IMG/VR virus record: IMGVR_UViG_3300027759_000056
Coordinates: 1-64,000 of that record
Reading direction: 5' to 3' (one strand)
Source of the DNA: a virus
Length of the DNA stretch: 64,000 bases
Of this stretch, positions 24,018 through 33,142 are shown piece by piece. Position 1 is the stretch's first letter. Each line of letters starts with the position of its first letter. Under the pieces are notes generated by a model, which searched no databases, was not told the origin of the DNA, and worked only from the letters and a program-made list of their open reading frames with translations. The translations under genes were made by a program, and so were the position numbers.

Positions 24018-25609
24018 AACATTATTTTACCACCAGTTAATATCTGATAGTTTAAGAATTTATCCGAGTATTGATATGTTCCTGAGAAACTCACATTGAA
24101 TTTAAAGTTTTTGGAAATTGAATAATCCCAAGAACTAAATGGAACCAATAAGACTCCTGAACTCCACCATCTACCTTCGTAGAACTTTGTAAACGGTGAA
24201 TACACGGCTAACATTAATATATTTGCATTAACTTTCTTACCAACCTTAAACATATAAAAACCACCACCAACAGCTGATAAATTTGTGAACACTTCATCAC
24301 TCAAACTACCCACAGTAAAGTTAGCACCACCCATAAGTGACAATCTACCATATCTGTGAGATTCAAGTGCGGTTGTGGTATTAAATAAATTTTTTTCAAA
24401 ATCAACCATAGATGAGTTGGCAAATATTGCCGTATTTGTCTTCTTTTTATTTGTTAATGCGGTGTAAAATGTAAGATTTGAATTATTAATTGTTGTTGTA
24501 AAATTTAATAGAGCTCCTTTTGCTCTTGAATTGTCCGTATTTGACTTTGTCATGGACATAGTAGCCCTAAATTGGTTAGAATTGTCCTCAGCACTCCTAA
24601 TAACAACAATATCACCAGTTCCTATAATAGAACCTGTTTTTGCGGTAGTCTTTGAACTTGGTTTTCCACCACCTGAACTACTTGATTCCGCAGCATTTGC
24701 TACAGAATTGGTTGTTCCACCATTTCCACCCGATTTATTGTCTGTTGGAGTGGTTGTAGGGTCATTTTTGGGTTCTGCAGTACCATTTCCGCCAGAACCA
24801 CCTGAATTCCCCGTATTTGACCCTGAATTCCCCGTATTTCCACCATTTTGACCCGTATTTGACCCTGTGTTACCACCTGAATTCCCCGTATTTGACCCCG
24901 AATTCCCCGTATTTCCGTTATTTTGGGGTGTTTGAGGGTTAGTTGGTGGGTTTGTACCCGTATTTTCACCAGTTTGTGGTGTTTGGGGGTTATTTCCCGT
25001 TTGTGGCTCATTTTTGGGTGTTTGTGGCTCATTTTGGGGTGAATTTGAGCCAGAATTTGGGTTATTTTGACCGATATTTCCTGTACTTGTACCCGATTGG
25101 GTGTTATTACCCCCATTTTCGGTGGTATTTGTACCCGATTGGGTGTTATTTTTGTCATTTTTACCGTTTTTTCCCGAACCTTTCCCCGAACTTTCACCTG
25201 ATGATGAATTATCTACACTATTACTTAATCCACCTGAAGTTATATTTCCAACACTACTAGCAACCGTCATTGTAGATACTGCGGTTACAGAACTTAATGT
25301 TGAGATGATATTTTGTGTTATTATTGTATTTTGTGATACTTGTGTCTTTGTTTTGATTTCATCACAAGGTGCTGAGGCGTATTTGGTTGACAAATCACCT
25401 ACCCATCCTGCAAAATTACCATTATCAAAGTCATCTTTTGTGAATGTATTAACATAACCCAAATAATTTACGGTTACTGATGAATTGGCGTTAGGTATAT
25501 TAATTACCTTAAGTTTTTTTGAACAAGGGTCCACATACGAATATGTGAACCCCTGACCAAAACTGATAGAGGATACCAACAATAATAATATTGAGAATAT
25601 CCACTTCAT
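24014..25609 (-). CDS. Exported protein with long Gly/Asn/Ser/Thr/Pro linker and C-terminal barrel (531 aa)
   Basis: Signal peptide, a small Cys-containing N-terminal domain, and a low-complexity linker of about 140 residues (TGNSGSNTGNSGG-type repeats). The C-terminal ~190 residues have amphipathic strands ending in an aromatic barrel strand. The layout suggests a surface-exposed disordered stalk anchored by an outer-membrane barrel. It sits downstream of the CsgG-like gene in an overlapping operon. No named family recognised. Confidence 0.7.
   Translation of the reverse strand: MKWIFSILLLLVSSISFGQGFTYSYVDPCSKKLKVINIPNANSSVTVNYLGYVNTFTKDDFDNGNFAGWVGDLSTKYASAPCDEIKTKTQVSQNTIITQNIISTLSSVTAVSTMTVASSVGNITSGGLSNSVDNSSSGESSGKGSGKNGKNDKNNTQSGTNTTENGGNNTQSGTSTGNIGQNNPNSGSNSPQNEPQTPKNEPQTGNNPQTPQTGENTGTNPPTNPQTPQNNGNTGNSGSNTGNSGGNTGSNTGQNGGNTGNSGSNTGNSGGSGGNGTAEPKNDPTTTPTDNKSGGNGGTTNSVANAAESSSSGGGKPSSKTTAKTGSIIGTGDIVVIRSAEDNSNQFRATMSMTKSNTDNSRAKGALLNFTTTINNSNLTFYTALTNKKKTNTAIFANSSMVDFEKNLFNTTTALESHRYGRLSLMGGANFTVGSLSDEVFTNLSAVGGGFYMFKVGKKVNANILMLAVYSPFTKFYEGRWWSSGVLLVPFSSWDYSISKNFKFNVSFSGTYQYSDKFLNYQILTGGKIML
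24776..25180. repeat. Imperfect tandem repeats coding the low-complexity linker
   Basis: Short repeats around GAATTCCCCGTATTTGACCC on the plus strand are reused many times and produce long overlapping false frames on both strands. Confidence 0.8.
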
Positions 25610-25974
25610 TAATCTACTGATGTTACGTTAGATAAAGATTGACCATCTTCTTCGTCAACCTTTTGGATTAACATTTTGTCTCTGTCTTCAGAGTTGAACC
25701 AATAGTCAACAACTTTGTTCAAGTTACCAACAAACGCACCCAACAAGATTAATAATAATTCTTTCCAATCTTCACCAATTGTTATATTGAAGAATACCGC
25801 TGAGTTAATTCCAGCGATGATGAAAAAGAATAAGAATAAAATTGCTAAGGTAATATTCCATCTGTTATTTTGCATTTGTTGCAACATGAAATAGAATCTG
25901 TTCTTGTCTTCTACTTTTACATAATCAGGTTTACCTAAACCCAATGTGTTTTTAATTTTTTCTTTAATTGCCAT
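25609..25974 (-). CDS. Membrane protein with two helices (121 aa)
   Basis: A cytoplasmic N-terminus, two hydrophobic helices (WNITLAILFLFFFIIAGINSAVF and LLLILLGAFVGNLNKVV), then an acidic tail. It is co-oriented with the exported-protein genes and overlaps 24,014. It could be the inner-membrane part of the putative export set; this is inference. Confidence 0.65.
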   Translation of the reverse strand: MAIKEKIKNTLGLGKPDYVKVEDKNRFYFMLQQMQNNRWNITLAILFLFFFIIAGINSAVFFNITIGEDWKELLLILLGAFVGNLNKVVDYWFNSEDRDKMLIQKVDEEDGQSLSNVTSVD

Positions 25975-25975
25975 T

Positions 25976-26704
25976 TTAATTTTTGAATACTTCTTTTTTT
26001 ATCAACTTTTCTACCACTCTTACGGTAGATGTTTCCAATGCTTTTTTGGTTGATACACCCACAGTAGACTTGTTAAACTTTGGTCCTTCAATATCACCAA
26101 GAGTTGATGATGTTTTTGTCGTAACCGCCTTACCTTGTCCACTACCTGTGATAACCTCACCAGATTCTGCATCAACAAATCTAACTTGTAAACCAAGTTG
26201 TGTAATTTGTTTGATTGTAACACCTGATGTTTCAACCACCTCATCTTCACCTACAGAAAAGTCATAAACTTCAATGTAGACGAAATACTTAGCTAACTTA
26301 ATCTTACCTTTACCATCAACTTTGTTTTCAGTAAAACCTTTGTTAGACGCTTTGAATTGGTTCACCATTCTCTCTTTTATTTCCAACTTGTCTTCAGTGA
26401 AAACAAATCTTCCAGTCTGTTCCAAATATTCTAATACAATATTTGTAACACCCAAACCAACTCTTGCATCTTTTAATTCAGGATACATCTCATACACCTC
26501 ATCGTTAATACCAATCTTTAAGATTTGAATTGGAATCTGAATTGTGTCTGTGTATGGAGGTAATGAATCCAAAGATTTTTTCTTTTCAAAGCCTGCGGTA
26601 TATTCCTCAGTTTTAACTGAACCTATTTGTGCGTTACACTCTTTAGGTGTTCCACAACTAAATAAAAATAAAGTTAAACCTATTAGTATATTACCAAGGC
26701 GCAT
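25976..26704 (-). CDS. CsgG/HfaB-like outer-membrane lipoprotein (242 aa)
   Basis: Lipobox LFSC (Cys17). The core follows the CsgG layout: VGLGVTNIVLEYLEQTGRFVF (the GlG...L...L..SgrF block), a transmembrane-type pair (AKYFVYIEVYDFSVGEDEVV...), then LGLQVRFVDAESGEVI. CsgG forms the curli secretion channel in the outer membrane. No CsgA-like amyloid repeats are visible nearby. The start overlaps the upstream gene. I am confident of the family, not of the substrate. Confidence 0.75.
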   Translation of the reverse strand: MRLGNILIGLTLFLFSCGTPKECNAQIGSVKTEEYTAGFEKKKSLDSLPPYTDTIQIPIQILKIGINDEVYEMYPELKDARVGLGVTNIVLEYLEQTGRFVFTEDKLEIKERMVNQFKASNKGFTENKVDGKGKIKLAKYFVYIEVYDFSVGEDEVVETSGVTIKQITQLGLQVRFVDAESGEVITGSGQGKAVTTKTSSTLGDIEGPKFNKSTVGVSTKKALETSTVRVVEKLIKKEVFKN

Positions 26705-27023
26705 CTTCAGTTTCGCTTTTCTTTGCCGGTTTAGATTCTGCAGGTGCCGCTTGTTTTTCTACAACAGTTCTTTCTTTGATAACTGTGTTAGTTCCACCAC
26801 CGCCAGCAGTGTTCTTTGACGAATTGTCAACACTTAAATTGATTACAGGTGCCGCCGCTGGGGCTTGTTCTGTTTTAGGTTTTTCTTCGTCATCACCACC
26901 ACCGAATAATGTTGATGTGAACCATGCTCCACCAGCCGTAACCGCGGTAGCAATTGCTCCGATAATGGTTTTTTTCAAACTAGACCAAGTACCGTCATTT
27001 GTTTCTTCTGTTTCTTCACTCAT
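26691..27023 (-). CDS. Tail-anchored type membrane protein (110 aa)
   Basis: One helix (TIIGAIATAVTAGGAWFTSTLF) after a short acidic N-terminus, then a Pro/Ala/Gly-rich tail (QAPAAAPVINLSVDN...GGGG). It is upstream of and overlaps the CsgG-like gene. It may span the periplasm to link the membranes, an inference from layout. Confidence 0.6.
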   Translation of the reverse strand: MSEETEETNDGTWSSLKKTIIGAIATAVTAGGAWFTSTLFGGGDDEEKPKTEQAPAAAPVINLSVDNSSKNTAGGGGTNTVIKERTVVEKQAAPAESKPAKKSETEDAPW

Positions 27024-27065
27024 TTTGTTTTGTATTTTATTTTGGTTTATTTTATTTTTCGGCTA

Positions 27066-27131
27066 TTGGGGGTCAGTGACCCCCGTGTATTAATTAGTTT
27101 TAACTGTTGTGTATTAGTTAGTTTTAACTGC
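27066..27131. repeat. Hairpin and 22-bp direct duplication after the T9SS gene
   Basis: GGGGGTC and GACCCCC form a short hairpin near 27,069-27,085. Two near-identical 22-bp copies (27,086-27,107 and 27,110-27,131, one mismatch) cover the end of the 27,114 gene, so the last codons are duplicated just past the stop. Confidence 0.65.
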
Positions 27132-29006
27132 TCTTTTTACTTCTATCTCTTCTTCTTTTTTCAAAACTGCCAAGTACATTCCATCAGATAAGTCTGACAT
27201 ATCAACTGTGTAAGTGTATTTTCCTGAAGGAGTCATATCACCCATTACACTTTTAACTTCTCTTCCTGTTGCATCAATAATACTTAAAGTTGTATTACCT
27301 TGTTGTTTTATGTTGAAAGAAATTGTTAAATTTGATGTAAATGGATTTGGATAAAGTTCCATATCATTACCAACGTAAACGTGTCCACCCATTCTGAATA
27401 CCTGAACAATACCATCAGTAGGTGTAATGTTTAAATCAATTGCGTCTTTGTTACCAGCAAATTTTCTTGTAACATATAATGGACTTACTCCCCATTGACT
27501 TTGAGGTTTCTTTGCAGAAAATTGAAGTGTGTAAATTAACTCACCATCATTGAATAAGTTGACGTTATTAGTTGGGTCATACCCACCCCATTCAACTTTG
27601 TTCTCTGATGTGTTTATGTATGATAACCATAAAGAAGATTTCAATTCGTTTTTAACGCTTTTGAATTCCAACAATGAAGTATCGTATTTAATCATCAATT
27701 GTAATGCTCCAACGTTGATACCACCAGTCTTTAATCTAACTGGAATGTTTACCAAGTTTCCATCATCAACTTTTAACAGAGGTAAATTAACTTCTATTGT
27801 TTCAAGAATGTTGTCATATTGTGTTGTAACATCAATGATGTGTTTTTTAGCATTTGCAGGATTAACAATTTCAATTGGAGTCATACGAGCTCTGTTGTAA
27901 CCAGTTCCGTTAACGTCACCCATACCTAATACATAATAAGTTACAGAGTCAGGTTGACCTGCGATGATTTGGAATGTGAAGTTTGTTACACCAGGAACTG
28001 TAGATTGTTTACTTGAACTTGAACCGTTAACTGAACTATATTGACTTTCAGTGAAGAACAAGATGTCTTTTCTACTGTTAGCCCAAGAAGTGAATCTTCC
28101 TGAAACTCTTGCGTAAATTCCATAAACGTCTGATACAGTGATTTTATCATCGTTGTTTACGTCAGTAGAATAGAAATCAAATCCAGATGGTGTTAAAGTT
28201 CCTAACACAAATTTGTTAGCTCTTTGTGCATCTGCAGTTGAAACAATTGCTCCCACACCCATCGTATCACCTTTAACCGCGATTCTAACATCCCAAGCAG
28301 TTGTATCAATTTCCACATTAGTAAAATTGAATCTACCTTGAGTATTAGTAACCGATGTTTGAACATAAGACCAAGTTGAAGATGTTTTTAATTTCTTCTC
28401 TAAAGATACACTTAGGTTTTTAGATGCAGTTCCTGTTACGTTAACAAACTTTCCTTTAAACGACATAACTTGTGGTTTAAATTTACCACCAAAGTTTTTA
28501 AGTGTTAAAGTGTAGTCAAGACCTGATTGAGTTGTTGCTGTTTCAGGAAAAGACGCTGTACCAGTAAACTTCATGTCGGTCACACTCAAATATGTTGTTG
28601 AAAGTGCTGTTGTGTGTTTTAATGTAACTTGAAATAATCTACCATCGGGAATAGTAAAAGAACTATTAGTTCCTGTGTAAACCATTGTGATTGTTACATA
28701 ACCACCAGCCGCATTGTCAACATATTGTAAGTCTTGTGAAAATGACGTGTTCATAGATGTTACGGTGTCAACTTTAGCAAAAGCCGCATTGTCGTAAAAC
28801 ACTCTATATTGAACTGCGGTAATGTTTGTTGATGTGTTGTTGTAAAAACACAATCCTATATTTGTTTTCCCAGACCTATAGGTACCTGTTTGATAGGTTG
28901 AGTCCAACATAATGTGAGCACCCGTGGTACTTGGAGTTGGACATGTTTGCGCAAAACCTATCACTGAAGCGCAAATTGTGATTAATGACGTAAGAAGTCT
29001 TTTCAT
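27114..29006 (-). CDS. Secreted cohesin/dockerin-like protein with T9SS sorting domain (630 aa)
   Basis: Signal peptide (MKRLLTSLITICASVIGFAQ). A dockerin-like repeat DVNNDDKITVSDVYGIYARV lies mid-protein, and cohesin-like beta segments lie on both sides. The C-terminal ~80 residues (LYPNPFTSNLTISFN...GMYLAVLKKEEEIEVKRAVK) form a type A T9SS sorting signal. It should be secreted and attached to the cell surface by the host type IX system. It is the first gene of the 29,006-20,902 block. TATTTAT lies upstream on its strand. Confidence 0.8.
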   Translation of the reverse strand: MKRLLTSLITICASVIGFAQTCPTPSTTGAHIMLDSTYQTGTYRSGKTNIGLCFYNNTSTNITAVQYRVFYDNAAFAKVDTVTSMNTSFSQDLQYVDNAAGGYVTITMVYTGTNSSFTIPDGRLFQVTLKHTTALSTTYLSVTDMKFTGTASFPETATTQSGLDYTLTLKNFGGKFKPQVMSFKGKFVNVTGTASKNLSVSLEKKLKTSSTWSYVQTSVTNTQGRFNFTNVEIDTTAWDVRIAVKGDTMGVGAIVSTADAQRANKFVLGTLTPSGFDFYSTDVNNDDKITVSDVYGIYARVSGRFTSWANSRKDILFFTESQYSSVNGSSSSKQSTVPGVTNFTFQIIAGQPDSVTYYVLGMGDVNGTGYNRARMTPIEIVNPANAKKHIIDVTTQYDNILETIEVNLPLLKVDDGNLVNIPVRLKTGGINVGALQLMIKYDTSLLEFKSVKNELKSSLWLSYINTSENKVEWGGYDPTNNVNLFNDGELIYTLQFSAKKPQSQWGVSPLYVTRKFAGNKDAIDLNITPTDGIVQVFRMGGHVYVGNDMELYPNPFTSNLTISFNIKQQGNTTLSIIDATGREVKSVMGDMTPSGKYTYTVDMSDLSDGMYLAVLKKEEEIEVKRAVKTN

Positions 29007-29032
29007 ATTGTAATATCTTGGTATATATAAAT
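29007..29032. promoter_or_regulatory. 26-bp divergent promoter region
   Basis: Only 26 bp separate the divergent starts at 29,006 (minus) and 29,033 (plus). The interval holds TATATATAAATAT, which reads as late-type AT motif in both directions. At least one transcript must be leaderless or nearly so. Confidence 0.5.
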
Positions 29033-29488
29033 ATGGTTAAGCGTCTTCTAGTATTACTTTTTATTCTATCATCAACAAATTTGTTTGGACAAATAAAGAT
29101 TGCCCCCGTTGAGTTTTTATGGGTAAAACGAGTGGACTCTGCTTTAACTATTATTAAAACCTATGATAAAAGTGCTTATGATACACTTACAAAGTATTGT
29201 ACCAACATTGGTTTTTGGAATGGGAAATATTCTTCTATTGATGGAATTAATGAAATCTTAATAACAAAAAATGATGTGTTATCAGGTTCGTTAAATAATA
29301 TAGCCGCGGTGATTGTCCATGAATCAAAACATTTACAATACGTTAACAATAATATTTTGATACCATTAAGTGTTGAAGAGATTGAATGTTTTACATATGA
29401 AAAAAACTTTTTATTAAAAATACCAAATGTTGAATTATGGTTGATTAACAATACTGAAAAAGAAATAAAAAGGTTTCAGGGTAACTAA
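29033..29488 (+). CDS. Exported putative metallopeptidase (151 aa)
   Basis: Signal peptide (MVKRLLVLLFILSSTNLFGQ) and IVHESKHLQYVNN, an HExxH zinc-binding motif with a following EEIEC that could supply the third ligand. A frame starting 15 nt earlier would include the promoter. It should act in the periplasm. Family not identified. Confidence 0.65.
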   Translation: MVKRLLVLLFILSSTNLFGQIKIAPVEFLWVKRVDSALTIIKTYDKSAYDTLTKYCTNIGFWNGKYSSIDGINEILITKNDVLSGSLNNIAAVIVHESKHLQYVNNNILIPLSVEEIECFTYEKNFLLKIPNVELWLINNTEKEIKRFQGN

Positions 29489-29500
29489 GTATTTATATAT

Positions 29501-30601
29501 ATGTTTGATTTATTAACAGAAGTAAAAAAAATGAAAACAATGATGGGTCTTATTAAAGAAGACCAAGATTTGGAATCCATTAACAAACACGCACAAAATA
29601 TTCTGAATATTCTAAAATTCAGTAATTTATACTCATCAACAATTAAAAAACTTATTGATAAAATTATTAAATTTGGTGAAACCAACATTATTGATTTTGA
29701 TTTGATTGAAAAAAATCTTAAAAATATAATGTTAAAAAAAGGTAACCGTAAGAAAAATGTTGAGGATTATTTTTTAAGAATATTTACATCATTAGAGTTT
29801 AGAGAAAAAGGTATTTACGGTATTGAACCCGAAAGTGAAGATTTTGGTTCTAGTATTGAAGACGTTTCAATAGTACCTAAAAAAATCTTTAATAAAGAAT
29901 TATACGGATTACAAGTTGAATTAATTAAATTACAAGATTGGTTAGCTGAAACAGGTAAAACCGTTCTTATTGTTTTTGAAGGTAGAGACAGTGCTGGTAA
30001 AGGTTCATCAATTAAAAAATTTACAGAAAACATGAATCCAAAAGGATTCAAAGTAATTCAACTTGGAATTCCAACACCTGAGGATAGAGCTGATTGGTGG
30101 GGTAGATATAGAAAACAAATTGAACCGGGTAAAATTAATTTATTTGATAGAAGTTGGTACAATAGAGGTTTAGTTGAACCAGTTGCTGGTTATGGTACTC
30201 CTGAAGAATACGAAGACTTTATGGAAAACGTTGAAAACTTTGAAAACTCATTGGTTGAAAATGGTGATTTCCTTTTCAAACTTTGGTTTTCAATCGATAA
30301 AGAAACCATGGCAAAAAGATTTAAACAAAGATTAAGTTCACCATTAAAGAAATGGAAATATTCACCTAACGATGAAAAGATGTTAGATTTATGGGATAGA
30401 TTCACTGAATTCAAAGAAAAATTATTTGACAAAACATCAACAGTAAACCACCCTTGGGTTATATTGGATTCATCAGATAAAAGAGTATCAGGATTAAACT
30501 CCATAAGATATGTTTTACAGAACATACCATACAAAGGGAAAAATAAAGAATTCTTAAGTAAAGAATATCCCGAAGCATTAACAATATTAAAACCAGAATA
30601 A
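29501..30601 (+). CDS. ppk2: Polyphosphate kinase 2 with LLTE N-terminal tag (366 aa)
   Basis: Residues 1-20 (MFDLLTEVKKMKTMMGLIKE) carry two [LI]xE sites. A ~110-residue spacer precedes a full PPK2 domain: Walker A GRDSAGKGS (G161 region), DRADWWGRY, Walker B-like DRSWYNRG (D216), KLWFSIDKETMAKRF. PPK2 transfers phosphate from polyphosphate to nucleoside mono- or diphosphates. TATTTAT lies 4 nt before ATG. The tag suggests packaging in the virion, so the enzyme could raise NTP levels at once after injection. Confidence 0.85.
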   Translation: MFDLLTEVKKMKTMMGLIKEDQDLESINKHAQNILNILKFSNLYSSTIKKLIDKIIKFGETNIIDFDLIEKNLKNIMLKKGNRKKNVEDYFLRIFTSLEFREKGIYGIEPESEDFGSSIEDVSIVPKKIFNKELYGLQVELIKLQDWLAETGKTVLIVFEGRDSAGKGSSIKKFTENMNPKGFKVIQLGIPTPEDRADWWGRYRKQIEPGKINLFDRSWYNRGLVEPVAGYGTPEEYEDFMENVENFENSLVENGDFLFKLWFSIDKETMAKRFKQRLSSPLKKWKYSPNDEKMLDLWDRFTEFKEKLFDKTSTVNHPWVILDSSDKRVSGLNSIRYVLQNIPYKGKNKEFLSKEYPEALTILKPE

Positions 30602-31392
30602 TGAAAGATTTTATCCGTTATATATTAAAAGAAAACTTACCAAAAAAAGGTATTGTAATAAAAGAAGGTGTTGAAATCTCAGAAGGGTTAAAATACCATA
30701 GAGAATATGATTTACCATTAGTTGAAAATGTATATAGACCATTTTCTGATGAATATTTTTCATTGATAAATGAAGCTCGTGGTCTTTGGAAAAATGGTTT
30801 AGTAGAGCTTTGTGAAGATGATGAATGGTTATTAAAAACCGATATTGGAAAAACAGGAATATTTGAAGGTGAGGAGGTTTGGTTAGATATTCCATTTTTA
30901 GATGAGTCAGAACTTGATGAAATAGGATTACATTCATCAGGAGTAGAATCGTTTTTAGAAAAATTAAAAGAAAATCCTGAGTATATTGATAAGTTAGGTT
31001 TTGATTCATTATCAGATATTAAACATTATATTCATAAAAATGGTATCTCCGATTGGGAAGAATTAAGAAGTGAATTAAATGATTTAATGGGTGAATCAAT
31101 TAATGAAGCTGAATATAAAGGTAGAAAAGTTAATTTAAATTCACCATTTAGAACTTCAGGTGGACCAAAGAAATTTGCTGTATATGTAAAAGCACCAAGT
31201 GGTAATGTTAAAATTGTTAGATTTGGTGACCCAAATTTAAGAGTTAGAAATAATAACCCTGGAGCAAGAAAAAGTTTTAGAGCACGTCACAAATGTGATA
31301 CAAAACATGACAAAACCAAAGCAGGTTATTGGGCTTGTAACGTTGCTAGATATAGAAAGAAATTAGGGATTAAATCTTCATCTCCTTGGTAA
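30601..31392 (+). CDS. DUF5872-like candidate virion protein (263 aa)
   Basis: The start overlaps the PPK2 stop (TAATG). Two processing-type sites are seen: VEISE-G near residue 29 and SINE-A near residue 165. The C-terminal ~95 residues (KIVRFGDPN...NPGARKSFRARHKCD...GYWACN) match a domain common in T4-related phage proteins (DUF5872). I infer a head protein cut into parts, with the basic Cys-containing C-domain released. Confidence 0.7.
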   Translation: MKDFIRYILKENLPKKGIVIKEGVEISEGLKYHREYDLPLVENVYRPFSDEYFSLINEARGLWKNGLVELCEDDEWLLKTDIGKTGIFEGEEVWLDIPFLDESELDEIGLHSSGVESFLEKLKENPEYIDKLGFDSLSDIKHYIHKNGISDWEELRSELNDLMGESINEAEYKGRKVNLNSPFRTSGGPKKFAVYVKAPSGNVKIVRFGDPNLRVRNNNPGARKSFRARHKCDTKHDKTKAGYWACNVARYRKKLGIKSSSPW

Positions 31393-31443
31393 TTTAATAT
31401 TAATATAATATTCTCAAACATTCCATTTCCTATTTATAGTTGT

Positions 31444-32151
31444 ATGGAATTACAAAATTTATTAACGGTAGTTATACCGTGTAAAAATGAGAGAGAGAAT
31501 ATACAGAACGTTTTAAATTCTCTTAACAAACAAAAAAATTCTAAAGGTTTATTGGTAATTGTTGCAGATGTTAGTGATGACATGACAACAATACATTACA
31601 TTAATGCCGAAAGAAATAAAAACATTCAAATTTTAACAATTGATGGCGGGTATCCAGCTTATGGTAGACATCAAGGTGCTTTAATGTCTGAAACTCCATA
31701 TACGTTGTTTTTGGATTCGGATATGGAAATTAAAGATAAAGATTTTTTAGAAAAAATATTAAATGAAATCATTACTAAAAAAGGTTCATTACTTACTTGT
31801 AAAGTTAGAACCACTGATAACGAATATAACTACGTTTATAAGTTTTTTGATTTAATACAAAAGTTTCATAGAATAACAGGACCATTTGCATTAGGTGGAA
31901 TTATGTTGTTTGATACTAAAAGTTATTTTAAACTTGGGGGATTTAATCCAAATGATAAATTTGCGGAAGATTATAATTTAAGTAAAAAAGTTAACTCAAA
32001 AGATTTTATTTTATCAAAAAATATAATACATACATCATCAAGAAGATTAAAATCTAAAGGTGTTTGGTACATGGCCAAATTAATGTTCCTTTCTTTTCTT
32101 AATAGAAATAACCAAAGTTTTTTTGAAAAAACACATTCGTATTGGTCATGA
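31444..32151 (+). CDS. Family 2 glycosyltransferase (235 aa)
   Basis: GT2 fold: LTVVIPCKNERENIQNVL, a DVSDD segment, and LFLDSDMEIKDKDF with the metal-binding DxD-type motif, then GGIMLFDTKSYFKLGGF and EDYNLS. It would add sugars to lipid carriers, surface polymers or virion proteins. TATTTAT is 6 nt upstream. It overlaps the next gene by ATGA. Confidence 0.8.
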   Translation: MELQNLLTVVIPCKNERENIQNVLNSLNKQKNSKGLLVIVADVSDDMTTIHYINAERNKNIQILTIDGGYPAYGRHQGALMSETPYTLFLDSDMEIKDKDFLEKILNEIITKKGSLLTCKVRTTDNEYNYVYKFFDLIQKFHRITGPFALGGIMLFDTKSYFKLGGFNPNDKFAEDYNLSKKVNSKDFILSKNIIHTSSRRLKSKGVWYMAKLMFLSFLNRNNQSFFEKTHSYWS

Positions 32152-32864
32152 GTTATAAAACGGTAATAATTTCAGATTTACATTTGGGTTCAAAAGCTTC
32201 AAGGTCAAAAGATATTATTAATTTTTTGGAAACAATTGAGTGTAATAATTTATTTCTTAATGGTGATATTATTGATGGGTGGGCGATGAAACGTGGTTCA
32301 AAATGGAAGGATTCACATACCAAAGTTATTAGAAAACTACTTAAAATGGCTGAGAAAGGAACAAATGTAGTTTGGATTAGAGGTAACCACGATGATTTTT
32401 TAGATAACTACATGGGATTAACATTAGGTAATATTACAATAAAAAAAGATTTAATATACAAAGGTGTTGATAAAAGATTGTATTATATTTTTCATGGTGA
32501 TGTTTTAGATGTATTCTCATCAAAATTTAAACTAATAGCAAAAATAGGTTCTATTGGGTATGATTTGGCTTTGTGGTTAAATAGAGTTTACAACAAATAC
32601 AGAGAACTCAGAAAACTACCATACTATTCAATATCTAATGATATTAAACAAGGTGTTAAAGCTGCGGTTAATTTTGTTGGTGACTTTGAAAAAAATGCGG
32701 TACTTTTGTCTAAACAAAAAAATTGTGACGTTGCGGTTTGTGGACATATCCATAAAGTTGAATTGAGTGAAAAATATATGAACTCTGGTGATTGGTGTGA
32801 AAGTTGTACAGCATTGGTTGAAGATTATGATGGAAAGTGGACTATTATTAATTTCCATTTATAA
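32148..32864 (+). CDS. Metallophosphoesterase, LpxH-like (238 aa)
   Basis: IISDLHLGS, NGDIIDGW, RGNHDD, and CGHIHKVE supply the two-metal site in the order used by UDP-2,3-diacylglucosamine hydrolases (LpxH) and their relatives. The start is the ATG overlapping the glycosyltransferase stop. With its neighbour it could alter lipid A or glycolipids, though LpxH-like folds also act on other substrates. Confidence 0.75.
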   Translation: MSYKTVIISDLHLGSKASRSKDIINFLETIECNNLFLNGDIIDGWAMKRGSKWKDSHTKVIRKLLKMAEKGTNVVWIRGNHDDFLDNYMGLTLGNITIKKDLIYKGVDKRLYYIFHGDVLDVFSSKFKLIAKIGSIGYDLALWLNRVYNKYRELRKLPYYSISNDIKQGVKAAVNFVGDFEKNAVLLSKQKNCDVAVCGHIHKVELSEKYMNSGDWCESCTALVEDYDGKWTIINFHL

Positions 32865-32872
32865 TTATAAAT

Positions 32873-33142
32873 GTGAACTTTCCTTTTACACAAAAAAATG
32901 AAGACGGATATATTGTCCGTACATTTGCACATGATGTTGAATCAGAAGAATTAACTTGGCATTACGATTTACACGAAAGATTTGTTGTTTGTGAACACGA
33001 TACTGATTGGCAAATCCAATTTGATAATGGATTACCAAAACAAATAAAAAAAGGTGAAACAGTTCATGTTCCACCTTTAGTATATCACCGAGTTATAAAA
33101 GGTACTGGTGATTTAACAGTTAAAATTAAAGAAATTATTTAA
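32873..33142 (+). CDS. Cupin-like protein (89 aa)
   Basis: GTG start 8 nt after the previous stop. The strand order and turn GLPKQIKKGETVHVPPLVYHRVIKG are cupin-like, with His residues that could bind metal (HYDLHERF, VYHRV). Small cupins bind metals or small ligands. No partner is evident. It overlaps the convergent nuclease gene by 8 nt. Confidence 0.6.
   Translation: MNFPFTQKNEDGYIVRTFAHDVESEELTWHYDLHERFVVCEHDTDWQIQFDNGLPKQIKKGETVHVPPLVYHRVIKGTGDLTVKIKEII

Noticed and set aside
24531-25457. Several long frames on both strands in the linker region
   Set aside because: Low-complexity repeats are open in many frames; the minus-strand 24,014-25,609 frame has signal peptide, barrel and operon context.
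20902-29006. Host chromosomal segment or misassembly
   Set aside because: The block lies between phage-like genes, ends with a GH19 endolysin, and its first and last genes carry TATTTAT, although the spacing at the endolysin is long. Read mapping could still overturn this.
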